Assembly: GCF_040436345.1 (NCBI RefSeq)
Contig: NC_133238.1
Location: 7,938,150 to 8,002,149, forward strand
Direction: 5' to 3'
Length of the DNA stretch: 64,000 nucleotides
Origin: Pagrus major
Lineage: Eukaryota; Chordata; Actinopteri; Spariformes; Sparidae
A program made the translations under genes and the position numbers. Shown here one piece after another: positions 9,904 to 21,833 of this stretch (position 1 is the first letter of the stretch; each line of letters opens with the position of its first letter). Under the pieces are notes generated by a model. That model worked only from the letters and a program-made list of their open reading frames with translations. It was not told the DNA's origin and did not search any database.

Positions 9904-12900
9904 AAGGAACAGCGCACATGAACCGAGGTGTGATTCGGTTGACTTGGCGCATGGATGTGTGAGCGCTATAATCATGACACATTATGGGTCATTGTAAGTG
10001 TCAGAAATCAGCTGCATTCAGTCCCATTTTCTTTGACTGCACATTTCTTTCAAACCTCTCCAGTCATGCCTGAAATCTCGCATCTTGTAACTGTGACAGG
10101 GCTGCAGCGAGAAACATGATCGATGGTCAAGCTGAATAATAGCTACAAATCTGTAGTTAGTATACAGTAGTACCTTTCAGGGGCAAACCTGATGATGGTT
10201 TCTGGATAATTAATATAAGTCCTTCACTTGTTTGACAATTAATATGAGAGTTTTCGAATTATGCAGATTTTACTGGCAACAGCTCTGAGCTGGAGAACTC
10301 ACCAGTGACATTTACAAGCTGGAGTGCTTGATTTATAAAAAACAAACATCTGTTCACGTTATAGCTGTGTCCTGAGCCGCAATACTTACACTGCTGAACA
10401 TTTCAATAACATATAAGGAGGGAAATTCTGAGCTACAGACTGCTGGTTTGCTTCAGCTACACCCACCTGTAATATTAGTGTTTTCTAATTTAGCTGATGC
10501 CAACTTCTCATCATTCAAGAAGAGCAAATTGAGGCTAATTAACACTGCCTGGCAGTATTTTAAGATTATTCCCCGTGTGACTTTGGATTTTCTTTTCTCT
10601 CCAATGCCGTTGCTTTGATCACAGCAAAATAAGTAAATGGCTACACTATGGGCACAAACGTTCTGAAGCAGAGGGGGAAAAAAAAGAAAAGGATTGTTTA
10701 TCTGCCTCCGAGCACGCTGGAGGAAAAAGAATCCTGTTTTCTTCGAGACAATATTAGATGTGACAGTTTAACTGAGCAAACTTGCCTTTAGTTTTCAATG
10801 GACTGAGTCACTATAGCTTCAGTTGTATTTTAGAAACACGTTGACAGTTTCGATGCTCACACTGCCGCACAGTGTATTCACAATTTGCATGATCATTCAA
10901 ATTGAAGGCTGCATCTTTTATACTAAACACAAACCAATTTCCTGCTCCGGGAGTCCATCTGTGCCAGCTGTTCGTGTGCCATCAGTGCACTAAGGTCAAA
11001 CAACAATCAGGACACAGGGGGTTTTAAAGTGTTTCTCAGTGCATCGACTCTACTGATTTAGTCTTAGTCTAAAATGAAGCCGGGCTGATTCAGTCTCTGA
11101 GTGGAATAAGGAGATGTATTGATTGTTGTTTCAAGGTTTTTACGGGAGAAGGCAGAGTTATGGCGTTTGGGGCCGCATCGGCTCCCCGCCAGGAGAGAGG
11201 GATCCGGGCATCGTCAGCAATCTATGCCGCTGCTCCATAAACAAAGTGAGTCGGGTGGTGTTTTTTTTTCTTCCTGCAAACAAACACAGCGCTCTCCCTC
11301 TCCACACACACACACACGACTGAAGAATCACATTACCGTAAATGTGGTTTTATTAATAATAACAGTATCTCTTTTAATGAACATTGCAGATACATAATAG
11401 AAAATAAATCAGAAACAGGAGAGACGTCGTCTCAAGAGTCGTGAAAGTGCCTGGAATAATTCTGTGCTATATATTGTCATTGTTATTCATCATCATCGTC
11501 TTCATCATCAAAGCCAAGTCGCCAGAAATGTTCAATTCATCATGAAACAAAAAAATATGTGTATCGCCCCAGAAAATGCAAACATTTGTATTCACACAGC
11601 CTCCCGAAGCAGAAGCGCTGACGCCAAACTCCTGTCGAAATCTCATCGATTCAACGTGTTAATCCTCCAGTCAGGATTTAGTATTTCTACTTTGAGAGGC
11701 CTTGTGAATAATGACCATTGGTTTCATGAATATGGCTCGATTGTCTTCATCTTAATCACGTTATTGTCTTGATTATATTTACACAATGCCATGTCATAGA
11801 GCACAACAAACTCTTCTGTTCGGAAACGGTGCTCTTGAACAAAATCCATATCTTACTTTTCACGGGGGGTTGATTGCGGAGGAAAGAAACAGGCCCGGCT
11901 CTGATAATCTGTTGGTTGATTGAAAGATCTCGCATGACGAGGGCTGTTCCAATTTAAAAACATTAAGAAAATAAAAAATAAAAACCCAGGCCTGTTTGAA
12001 ATATTGTGTAAAAAGTAAAATCAAAAAGCAATAACTGAACAATGCAAGATAAAAGGGGGGAAAAAGACAATTCTTCATTTATTGTTTACAAGTTCCTCAC
12101 TTTGCATATTTTATGGCACTAAATGAAACACCTACGTTATGAGATGCTGCAGGTATTTTTAGTATGAGGTTAGTTTCTTGAAAAATGAATAATATGGCAC
12201 AGCTGCAAGAGGAGTAAGTACACAGGCCGCCTTCACAGGTCTCAGTGGAGATGTGAGAATAGCTCTTGTTTCATGTGATTTGATGAAATCGGACTGTTAA
12301 CGATGAAATAGAGGAGAAAAAAAAGACCGGTTTGTGAATGGAAAATGGTTCACTGTAGCTCGCTTTGGTCTAACTTCTAAGTATTGTTTAGTTCATATAC
12401 TTCAGGATTTTATTTGCCTTTTTTAAAATACTTTCTTGTCACTCTTAAGCAATAATTACATCTTATTTGGAAGGGTTTCATTCTAAAAGGCTATTGGTTT
12501 TGAGGAGAATACACCCTGTGGTGATTACTGGTCAGTAGATCAAAAATATAATTGATTACATCAGCTAAAATATTACTTTTATATATCAAGAACTAAACAT
12601 TAATCACATTTAAAGTTGATTATAAAGTCATAAACTCTTTCAGAGTGTTCCAGATGTTTTTAGACTCATTTTGGAATGAAACTCTTCGTCATCATAGTCG
12701 CTCTATTCCTACAACCAGTCGCCGCAGCAGTGCCAGGCAGCCGGGGCCGACTCAGTGTTCAGCAAAATGTAACAAAACCGACAAATCATTTCTTTTGACA
12801 AGAGGGGAGGGCAAAGAAATAACAGAGCTGTCATTTAAGAGGAAATGAATAACAGAGATAATGGTTTAGCCCTGGACAGCGTTGTTTGGTCCTACAGAGG

Positions 12901-13191
12901 AAAACCAGGTACGGTAAATGCTTCAGGTGACACTGGAAGCCAAGGCTCATCCATCTGTACTGACATCATCGATAGTGTAGCTCCATCCTCGTTAAATCAA
13001 CCGCGAACCGCTGCGATGATGTTAAAAAGCCCGCTGAGCTGCAATCAGTGTTTGAAATGTCAAAACTCCTTTTTTCTAATGATGAAAACACAAAAACTTT
13101 TTCTTGCAATATAAGGGTAAGACATTTAGTGAATGACCTATCGATTTTCGTGAGCTGTGCAGTTCCACATAACAAAACATTGTTTTTTTTT

Positions 13192-13197
13192 TTTATT
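13192..13197 (-). terminator. il1rapl1: Candidate polyadenylation signal of il1rapl1
   Basis: AATAAA on the - strand about 1.06 kb downstream of the il1rapl1 stop codon, followed by an encoded A-run and a GT-rich stretch. It is the first canonical hexamer after the stop that I found. More distal hexamers exist, so the 3' UTR could be longer. Confidence 0.3.
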
Positions 13198-14253
13198 ATG
13201 TTTCCCCAATTCCTTCTATCAGAAACTTTATAGGTATAACTTCTCTCAGCAAATATCCCTCAGTTACAAAAATAGACTTTTCTTTTTTCATAAAATAATA
13301 CACATAATTAATTTTCGGTGATATATTCATCTGTTAAGGTAAAGAGCAAGGCTGTTTTTTTCAAAGTAAATGTTATCGTGAGAGAAACAGAGATGTGAAG
13401 CCTAGCACCATATTCTTCATATCCGACTTTTCTCATGATCGATTTGGAAAACCCTTCGTTCTTCCGCTCTCTGGACTCCATATTTTGCATATTCTGGTTG
13501 AGTCCAGATTCTCAACCCTTACAAGGAACTCCAAACCAAATCGTTCACAACTCCCCAAGACTGAGATTTTCACCCCCACCCGCCCACCCCCTGAAAAACC
13601 CCAAAAGCTTTATAAACTACACCAGCCAACAAATTAAGATAAAGGTAACAACGGTTTATCCAAAACATCTCACAGGCCATTGCTTCACTTTTGTACAAAC
13701 TGAAACAAAAGAAAACAAAGAGAGTCCCAAACTGATGTTAAAACATAAACAAGTCCCAAACACTGATGCTACAAAGAATTAGAAAAACGTATGTACAGGA
13801 CCCTGTATTCCTTGACTCTCTGGGTAAATGATCATAGGTGTTGGCTTGTGTTACGTGAGTGTTTATACAGGCATACAAAAGTTCTCCTTGCTTCTTTTTT
13901 TGTCGTTCAGTTTCAATAAAAGCTCTTATTGGACCAAAAAAAAAAAAAACCCCAAAACACTAAAGAAAATCTGCCACCACCTCCATCACCAATGTGTCCA
14001 GTGTGTCTGAGGCCCCATCCTCCCTCCCTCCCTGCCTCCCTCCTGCCCTCCCCTCCCTCCCTCCCTCCCTCCCTCCCTCCCCTCCCTCTCCCCCTGGTGT
14101 TTTCCTGGTGCAAATTCAACAGCAGCAAGTAGCTTTAGTGCCATTCGGGTCCATCTGGCTCCGGTGCATTCAGGGTCCAAGTGCCAGTGGTGAGTCCTCC
14201 CTGTGATGGACATCGTGTAGCTCCACAGTCTATCCCGCCCGGCACCGTCTCTG
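13198..14253 (-). other. il1rapl1: Probable il1rapl1 3' UTR
   Basis: About 1 kb after the il1rapl1 stop codon on the - strand with no coding potential. It includes the G-rich (GGGA)n tract described separately and an encoded T-run on the transcript strand near 13935-13950. The end is set by the candidate poly(A) signal and is uncertain. Confidence 0.45.
14021..14095 (-). repeat. (GGGA)n purine tract in the il1rapl1 3' UTR
   Basis: On the + strand this is nearly pure C/T with many CCCT units; on the transcript strand it reads as G-runs of three to five separated by A or GA. It lies about 160-230 bases after the stop codon. Runs of this kind can form G-quadruplexes; that is inference. Confidence 0.8.
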
Positions 14254-14981
14254 TCACCAGATGACGCTGGATATACTGGTCTCTCTGGGCAGCAGCGGCA
14301 GCATGGCGTTGTTGCCGTGGGCCTCCTCCAGGCTCTGCTGACGCGGCGACTTGGACTGCGGCCGCTGTCCGTTGATGAGCGTCATGGGGATGTTGCAGTA
14401 GGTGTGCTGGTTGCCTAGCGTGGAGAGTGGCGGGAGCGTGCCGCCGGGCGGCAGGTCGTAGTCGTAGCTACGGTAATAGTGTTTCTGCCTCATCTGGGTG
14501 TGGCAAGAGTTGTGGAAGGTCGAGCGCAAGTCCGGGTGTGCCGTCGCCATGGCGGTGGAGGTGGCCGCCGCCATGGAGATGGCCGAGACGGTCTGGAGCT
14601 CGCTGAAGGGGCCCTGCTCGCTGACGTCCAGCACCTGCTCGTGGGAGATGCTCAGGGGCTCCATGCGCTTGAAGGGCATCTCGTAGAGGAGCTGCTTCCA
14701 GAACTTGGAGTTGAGCTTGTTGCTGGAGGGCCCGCGCCACTTGATGACCGTCAGCATCTTGATGGTGTGTTTGAGGGCCTCCACCTCCTGGTAGTTCATG
14801 ATGCCGCGCAGCTCGGCGCACTCGATCAGGATGACCTTGATCTCGCCGGTCACCAGCATGTTGCGCAGCCTCGTCTCCAGCTCAAAAATGCTCCACCCCC
14901 TCCGCACGACATAGCTGGGCGTCATGACGATGATGAGGCGCTTGCTCTGGTCCACACAGCGCGCTACGTCCTCGATGTAGG
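14254..14981 (-). CDS. il1rapl1: il1rapl1 last coding exon: second half of TIR domain and C-terminal tail
   Basis: Starts after a CTCAG acceptor; its first two bases complete a Thr codon begun in the previous exon. It encodes 241 further residues and stops at 14254-14256. The TIR continues [60 protein letters not shown], and box 3 with [14 protein letters not shown]. The tail holds [70 protein letters not shown] and the terminus [15 protein letters not shown], all nearly identical to the mammalian IL1RAPL1 tail. This tail of about 140 residues distinguishes IL1RAPL1/2 from other IL-1 receptors and carries NCS-1 binding. The exon is markedly GC-rich compared with its introns. Confidence 0.97.
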
Positions 14982-16342
14982 CTGAGTACACAGACAAAGA
15001 TAGAGAGATAGATACATAACTTTGCATAAATAGCAGTAACAAATGGAAGGCATGTGCTCTGTCTGAACTTATTTCTACTTGCCTATACTGTATTTACTCT
15101 CTACATCACTTTAATTGTACAGGAGAGTACACAGAGCCAACGGTTGATGGAAATATGATGAAACGTATCATAGCAGCTGTTTGAAGAACTCTCTTGGCCT
15201 CAGAGCGACTGCTTACCAAACTACTCTCTTTTATCAAACTTTCAAACAACCAAATCCAATTAATTTCAGAGGGAAACACTCTGATTTTTAAAGAAAGATT
15301 GAAGATCGAAGTCATTTAAATTAAACATCGATGAGTTCTAACATCTACGGCAACACTCATTTTTTCCACAGTCTGGCATGAGGATATTGATGCATAAAGT
15401 GAGGATTAAACAGGTATATTATATATTCTAACTTAATAACTCGTTATAGGATACAGTACGACAGGATTATAGACAAAAACAAGGGGACTTGGTTTTACTA
15501 TAAGATGACAATAAACACAAAACACTCAAAGCCAAACAAGATACCTGCGTGAACCTAAATCTGCATCTTAACACCTGAAGATAAGTGAGAGTTCACAGTG
15601 AATACGGTGTTGTGTTCACATCCTTAATGAGTAGCTCAGCTGCTTGCGTAATAATGCAAGTGATTAAGTGTTTCCACAGCCTGTCCTGGGTGTCAGTGTG
15701 GGTGCCTGTAATGACTGCTTTTAGCCTTTCTCAGCGGAGACAAAGACAGAGTGGCTCCTCAACAGCAGCTAGACGGGATTAACTGGGCTTCACTTCACAA
15801 TCAAAGCTTATGACCCTCATGTCCGTGTGTGTATGTGTGAGGAAAAATTGCGTTTCTATTTTCCTTCCTCCCTCTCTCTTTAAGTTGAGTGTGCGAGTGA
15901 ATAATTTCGTGCAGGTCTTTCTTAAGCAAACAAATGCCACATCCCCTCTCCGTCCTCCTCTCCATGGGAATGAACTCAGTCTTTCATGTCACGCTCTGCC
16001 TGAGGCTTCGCGATGAGAGGGACCTGATTAGAGTAAACTTGGATTTGAAGTCGCCCTTTGCTTCAACATGACAACTCAATCTCTGCTGTTTGGTAATTGG
16101 TCCTCATGCTGTAATTCATCACAATGTGTCCCTGGAGCTACAACTCTCCTGCAGGGCGCGAGCCTGTTCGGTTTAGGTCAAACCAATCAGGCAAAAAAAC
16201 AAGTTTTTCTTTTATCTCATCATGAATATAACAAACTGGAATGGATAAATGGATACTATATAATTAGCTAATGAGTCGTAGTTCCATTTTATGTTTTGAA
16301 TTGATTGAACTGAAAGTAAATCTGCCTTCTTGGGGTGCGCTC

Positions 16343-16376
16343 TGGTAACACTTTATAGCTTTATAGATTAAATTCC
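16343..16376 (+). repeat. Solo end of a GGTAACACTTTA-type MITE
   Basis: TGGTAACACTTTATAGCTTT matches, inverted, the right terminus AAAGTGTTACCA of the fold-back element at 17974-18191. Only one end is recognisable. Confidence 0.4.
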
Positions 16377-17973
16377 TCCTTTCAGAGACCTCACAAGCTT
16401 TACAATCAAAGTGTTGCATGTGTAATAATTGATTCCTGCCAACATAAAAACAAAATCAACACTAAATTATATGGAGGCAGAATAACCACATGGATGGCAG
16501 CCTGTTGTGATGATGGACTGCCAGACATATCAACTTCCTACTAAATAAACTGTAATAGCAGTCTAAATTCCAGGTAGTGCAGTTGTAATGCAACCAAAAC
16601 CAAAGTGCATGGAAGTCTTGTCAGCAAAGCAAAATTAACTACATATATTATACAGTGTTACTTTGGTATTCAGCACTATTCATAACAAGTTATTAGAAAT
16701 TTAAAGTTGCATTTGGAGTTAATTCTTTGAGCTAAGCAGCTAGAATGACATTTATGGGAGTCGTGAAAACTTTTGTGGCCGTCTTTCCTCCATATTTAAT
16801 CTCTGGTTTTCAACAGTAACCAACTGACTTACAACGAGGTCGTAATTTACCAGCTGAGGAAATCCTGACTTCAGACTTCCATGCAGCAGAAATCTGCTCA
16901 CAGTGCAGCACATTTAGCCAATTTTGGCACTGTATGATTCTGCAAACCACACATGCCGTGAACGTTTACCTTTCACACATATCATATCACAAGACATTAC
17001 ATAAATAGATATAGCTCATCATGACATTCACATTGTTCCCCTTTCTGTCACAACTCAGAACTCAACTAATTTTTATAGGTTGTTTTTAGGCCTCATTCAG
17101 ATCAAATCAGGTGGTATGTTAGGCTATTAAAAAAACTACATTGCAGTTGCATGACTTCAACGTCACCACCACTAAGCTTCCTACTAGACTACACTATACA
17201 GTACACACTGAACAGTATGAATGATCTATGAATTGATCATTGTAAGAGTTGGAAAGTTTGGACTAGTGAGTAGATGAGTTTGGTTTGGTGTGATGACCTC
17301 TGGAGTCTCATTTAGCCACTTGTTAGTGACCGCCTTTTATAAGACACATGAAAGCTTCAAAATTCACAAGTTAGCTTTGTACTTTATGTCGGAGGATAAA
17401 ACATGAAAATCTTTTAAGCTTCTAATAACCACAGACCTTATATTAGTCGCCTAACCGAATACCCTTGGAAGAAAACTGATGGACTTCGATATGAGGGAAC
17501 CGGAGGTTCAAAAATGCTAACTTGTTTCTGGGTTTTAGATTTCATTCTTGTAGAACTTGATTGCATTGCTTGGTGCCTCAAACAACATCATGCTGAAAGG
17601 AGACGGCAGCAGCAGGAGAGGAGGAATACTCTGTAAACTTATTGCGGAGGGAGAAACCCTGTCTTGGGAGTTGTTAATCACTGCAACGCCTGATTTGGTC
17701 TGAATGAGGCCTCATACCTGAATTTCACACAAAGTAAAGATTCCAGGTAGAAAGCAGTCAAAATATTTCATGTCCAGTTAGGTGGACCATGTGTAGCTTT
17801 AAAGTTTAAACACCACAAAACCTTTTTAATTTATTTCTGGGACTGAAAATCTGTTTGAATAGTTCTGATGCAGTAAACCTCACGCATCTAATCTTCTAAA
17901 CACATCGAAAAACACAAAAACTCTTTAACTAATCTTTAATTCATGTAAATGTGAGTAAAAATGAAAGAAATTA

Positions 17974-18191
17974 TGGTAAACCATTTAATTTTATAAAGGC
18001 TTTATAAGTTGTAAATAATGGCTTTAGGAATAGTGAATTAATAGTTTATTAATGCAGTAATAGGATAGATAAGACAACCTGGCAATCCCAGGACATTGCC
18101 TTATTAACCATTAATAAAACCATTAGTAACAACTTATAAAGCCATACAAGCTATGACCTATTCATAATATATAGAATATAAAGTGTTACCA
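17974..18191. repeat. Fold-back MITE-like element with GGTAACACTTTA-type ends
   Basis: The outer ends are TGGTAAACCATTTAA and, inverted at the right, TGGTAACACTTTATA. Inside them GGCTTTATAAGTTGT (17998-18012) is the perfect reverse complement of ACAACTTATAAAGCC (18129-18143). It is about 218 bp long and has no coding capacity. Confidence 0.7.
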
Positions 18192-19712
18192 AAAAACTCT
18201 ACATTACTGTTTTGTTATGAAATTCAGTGTGTGTTGACACGAGCGTTAAAAATCTGTGGAAAAAGTACCTCTAAGTAGTCTTGTGTCATCCTGGAAATGA
18301 TCATTGGTGAAACCTAAACATAGATATTTACATTCAAAGTAAGATCAGAAGATTTGCAGAGAAGCATTTTAAAAAGAAACAGTTAACTGTCAATGTGGGG
18401 ACATGGCTCTGGCATAAACTGTGTTTGTACAACTGATGTTCCACTGGCGATTGTGTGGCGGTAATCGCGCTGACCAGTTTATTCCAGTTTAATATGGGAC
18501 ATGTAGCATAAAAAAGACAAGGAAAAGCCTTTTATTTTTGTGGCAGGAGTTCAGCCAGGTTATACATTTGCTGCTGTATATAAAAAAATACTTAACATAC
18601 ACTAGAGATCTATCAGAGTGGTGAGTAGTTAAAATTAATCCAGCATACTGTGGAATAACACTTATCAGCAGCTCAGGAGAAGGATTGTTGACACATGCTG
18701 AAGCCCCAAATGGCCAAACTGTGTTTATCTACAGCTGTGGATTATGCTTTATTATATCGACTGTTGAGATGCTAATATGTTCCCAATGGGAACTAAATGT
18801 TTATACATAGTCACAATAAGCCACCGAGCTGGAATAGCGACAGACACTCTTTAGATTCCTCTCAATCCTTGCATTTTTATGCCATTTTTCCCATATTACA
18901 ACAGTCCCCCCGCATCGAGCACATAATCACAGCAAGGGATTCAGTTTATAACCTTGGCACAATGCCACTGAAGAGGAACATAATTAGTAATGGCGGTATG
19001 TGCTGGAAGACAGGCAGATGCAAGTATTCAAATGGAGGCTAACAACATAATGATATTATCAAACTCATCCGTGTGATGGGTTAATCAAAGATAAGCACGG
19101 GGCTTGTGAGACGCTCCATTAGAAGTATATACTGTGGCAAAACATGCATTAATGTCCATGCATAAAGAGCTGTTTGGTTGTGCAGCTGACATCACTATAC
19201 AGCAGCATGCAGTATGGAGCTGGATCAGGAACATAGACTGTAATAATAGGGTCGGCTCTTTCTACCAATTATGCTGCATGTGTAATAAAGGCTATTACGC
19301 CTCCCACCGGCTATACATAGTGCAGATAATGCACTTTAAATACTTGAGCACATAAAGCACCAACTAATAAGTGCAGACCTTTTCTAGTACTAAAATCATA
19401 ATGTATAGGTTTTCATAATTCCCCATTCATGTCTGCAGAGACTGAACTCAACAGTTGGTACATTACATTTTGTGATTTCAAGAGCCTGTGGTGGGAGAAG
19501 TATTTAAAACGTGGTTAGCCATTATCTGCAAAATCTACTGAAATGCAATGACATTTAAATGTTGCATCCAGTGGAAGTGGAGCACATTTAATATACTTTA
19601 CATACTTCTGGTTCGTGTAATTCAGAACAAATGCCATATTTTACAAGGTGACCAAATGCTTCATGTGAAAAATCTCAACCTGCAAACTAACTTGTCACCA
19701 TCGCTGTCAAAC

Positions 19713-19766
19713 AGTTGTTGTTCAAGTACAGCATTCCCACTACAGTACTTGAGTAAATGTATATAG
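19713..19766 (+). repeat. Family B repeat, 3'-end fragment
   Basis: CAGTACTTGAGTAAATGTAT within a diverged context matches the usual 3' end of the repeat whose 5' part is at 5640-5830. Confidence 0.4.
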
Positions 19767-20228
19767 TTATTTTTCAACAACTCATAAGAAAATTCCAATT
19801 AAGTCATGTGTGATTTATCTACTCATCTTCCAGAAAGTGCAGACTGTAATTATACCACTTTTTCATTACTATTATCTGTTAAGAGATTAATTAAGCTTCT
19901 GTTATATTGTCTTCTCCTCAGAACTATCTGACTCTTTTTGTCAGGTGATTATATTAAATTAGTTGGCGATATTTCATTTTTTTAGTATCGGATTCATTAA
20001 ACATTGTTCCATCTAATCAGTTGATCTGTAACCCAGTTTCTTAATATACGGCCTCCCTGCAAAGCATGTGCACAATCTGAACTTCAGGGGTTCCTCAGAG
20101 GTGCTGCCAAGAACACTGGGATGATACAAAGACCCAAAATATTCTTATTATGACATAAAAGTTCCTTGAATAACCACATGGATGGCAGGTTTCATAGAAG
20201 TGGAATCATTGTTTGGAGGTAGTTTAAG

Positions 20229-21189
20229 CAGTGGTTCCCAACCTTTTCTTATCAGATGAAACCCTACAGCCCTCATTAAAATCGCTCGTTATGTTACACA
20301 TCTTTTCATTTGAATTGGATGTTGTTCAACTCTATTAATTACATAAAAGAGGATATTGTTACCATATTATTTCATACAGTTAAAATGCCATTGTTGGGGT
20401 ATATTTTTGTTCTAACTGCCATTTGTACAACTGCAGCTTTTAGTAGTATTTTGTAACCTTTAGCGTACCGTTTCAACTGTCTGTTGTTTCTTTTAGCCAG
20501 CAATTTCAACTCTTTATTTTGTTACTTTTAACTTTTAAACTGTTTTTTGGTGTTACTTTTAGTTAATGGCTTCAACTGTTTACCCAATACTTTTAACTCT
20601 CTGTTACAATCATTAATATACTCTCTTTTTTTGCTATTTTAACTGCTTACTTTTAGCAAACAAGGTTATTTCAACTGCTCATCCATTACTTTTAGTTAAC
20701 TTTTTGTTCCATTATTATGCTATTAATTATATATTACTTTTTTCTATGCTAACTGTTTCAAACTCTCTGCTGCCTTGCTAACTAGTTTTTAATGTACTCT
20801 CACTCACAACACATGGTGTTCAGGTGTTACAGCTGACTCACATATTGAGTCAGCTGTAACACATTTTTTTTATAATTTGTAATTTCATTTTTTTTTTAAT
20901 TAGTTAAGCTACTGCACAATCTTTCCACATACCCCCTGGCAACTATAAAACCACCACAGGGATTAAAATATCCACACACTGCTATCCTGGTGCCCGGCTT
21001 TACCTGAGGAAGACAATTAAAACGATGCAGAATTAAAGCAGAACTGGGAACAAGACAGCAGTGTGCAGGTACATTTTTTGCCTTGATTGTGCAGCCTATT
21101 GTTATCAAGCAAAAAATTATAGTTGTGTGTGTGCTTCCTAACTGCAAAAGTACCCCCTGGCATACAATACCTATGGTTTGGAATCACTG
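20229..21189. mobile_element. Non-autonomous hAT-like DNA element
   Basis: The left end CAGTGGTTCCCAACC (20229-20243) and the right end, read inverted, CAGTGATTCCAAACC agree at 13 of 15 positions. They match the CAGTGGTTC(T/C)CAACC type known for hAT (Charlie-like) elements. A CCCCCTGGCA motif occurs near both 20932 and 21154. The 8 bases flanking each side (AGTTTAAG and CTTTTAGG) agree only in part, as expected of an old target-site duplication. The interior has no transposase. It contains a decayed TTTTAGTTAAC/TTTCAACTGTTTA-type tandem region (about 20400-20770) and a perfect hairpin at 20824-20862. Confidence 0.65.
20824..20862. repeat. Perfect 17-bp inverted repeat with 5-base loop
   Basis: GTGTTACAGCTGACTCA (20824-20840), loop CATAT, then its exact reverse complement (20846-20862), followed by a T-run. 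It lies inside the hAT-like element. Confidence 0.9.
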
Positions 21190-21662
21190 CTTTTAGGAAA
21201 AAAGTAACTGTTTGTTCAGAATTGTCTTCGGATTTTTCTTATGGTAATGTGATAACTGTGTCGCCATGTGCCATAATTGCAACTTCTCCCCCTTAATAAT
21301 ATGCTGCTAACAAGCAGGTAAAAATCAGTGGAGACTGCTATCAGCAGCTCCATTTAAAAACCTACCCTCTAATTTTGTTTAGTTTCTTTTTTTCCCACAA
21401 AAATGTCAACTGAAGAACCCCTAATTGCCACCTTTTATCAAACTGATCCACTTCTGTTCAGCCAGCAGTTAGAGAAAAAGCTTGCTTCATAATGATCAGA
21501 TTAAAACAATGATGGTCTTACAGGTCTAGTCACGCCACAACACAAATGCAAAAACAGAAAACCACAAAACAAGGCATGTCACCACTGCACTGACAACACG
21601 AGCAACACCAAGCGACACAACATTCGACACAACGTGACATCGCCGTGAGAGAGAGAGCTTAC

Positions 21663-21833
21663 TTCCTGTGGGGATCAAGTCCCTGTCTGGAATGAAGAGT
21701 TTATACCCATAATGCTTCTCGAGCACGTCGGGGAGGATCTCCAAGGCAAAACGCTCCTCCTCTCGGGTCTCCTGGCTCCACTGGTCCGGGTCCACTTTGG
21801 TGTAGGACAGGTAAGCGTCGTAGTCTTTGTTAT
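21663..21833 (-). CDS. il1rapl1: il1rapl1 exon: first half of TIR domain
   Basis: 171 bases between a CTGCAG acceptor and an A|GTAAGC donor. Its first two bases complete an Asp codon, and its last base begins the Thr codon finished in the next exon. It encodes [40 protein letters not shown] and [13 protein letters not shown]. These contain TIR box 1 (DAYLSYT) and box 2 (RDLIPTG), the signalling-interface motifs of the IL-1 receptor/Toll superfamily; the domain lies in the cytoplasm. The sequence differs from the mammalian protein at only a few positions, which indicates strong constraint. Confidence 0.97.

Larger units (their letters stand above)
1295..13191. other. Intergenic region between convergent nr0b1 and il1rapl1
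   Basis: About 12 kb with no coding region I can support. It is AT-rich and holds interspersed repeats (near 3.0-3.7, 5.0-5.25, 5.64-5.83, 9.2-9.62 and 9.78-9.90 kb), a (TG)n at 7806-7822 and a (CA)n near 11303-11318. Open frames here are short, lack splice-site support and show no protein family resemblance. The right-hand part may hold a longer il1rapl1 3' UTR, since further AATAAA signals on the - strand occur at 12409-12414, 12078-12083 and about 11350. Confidence 0.7.
14982..21662 (-). other. il1rapl1: il1rapl1 intron between the two TIR exons (6.7 kb)
   Basis: No exon seen. It holds a fold-back element at 17974-18191, a related single end near 16343, a family B fragment at 19713-19766 and the hAT-like element at 20229-21189. 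The rest is unremarkable AT-rich sequence. Confidence 0.75.

Noticed and set aside
14479..14985. A 168-codon open frame on the + strand
   Set aside because: It is the exact antisense of the il1rapl1 last exon; the GC-rich third positions of that exon keep the opposite strand open.
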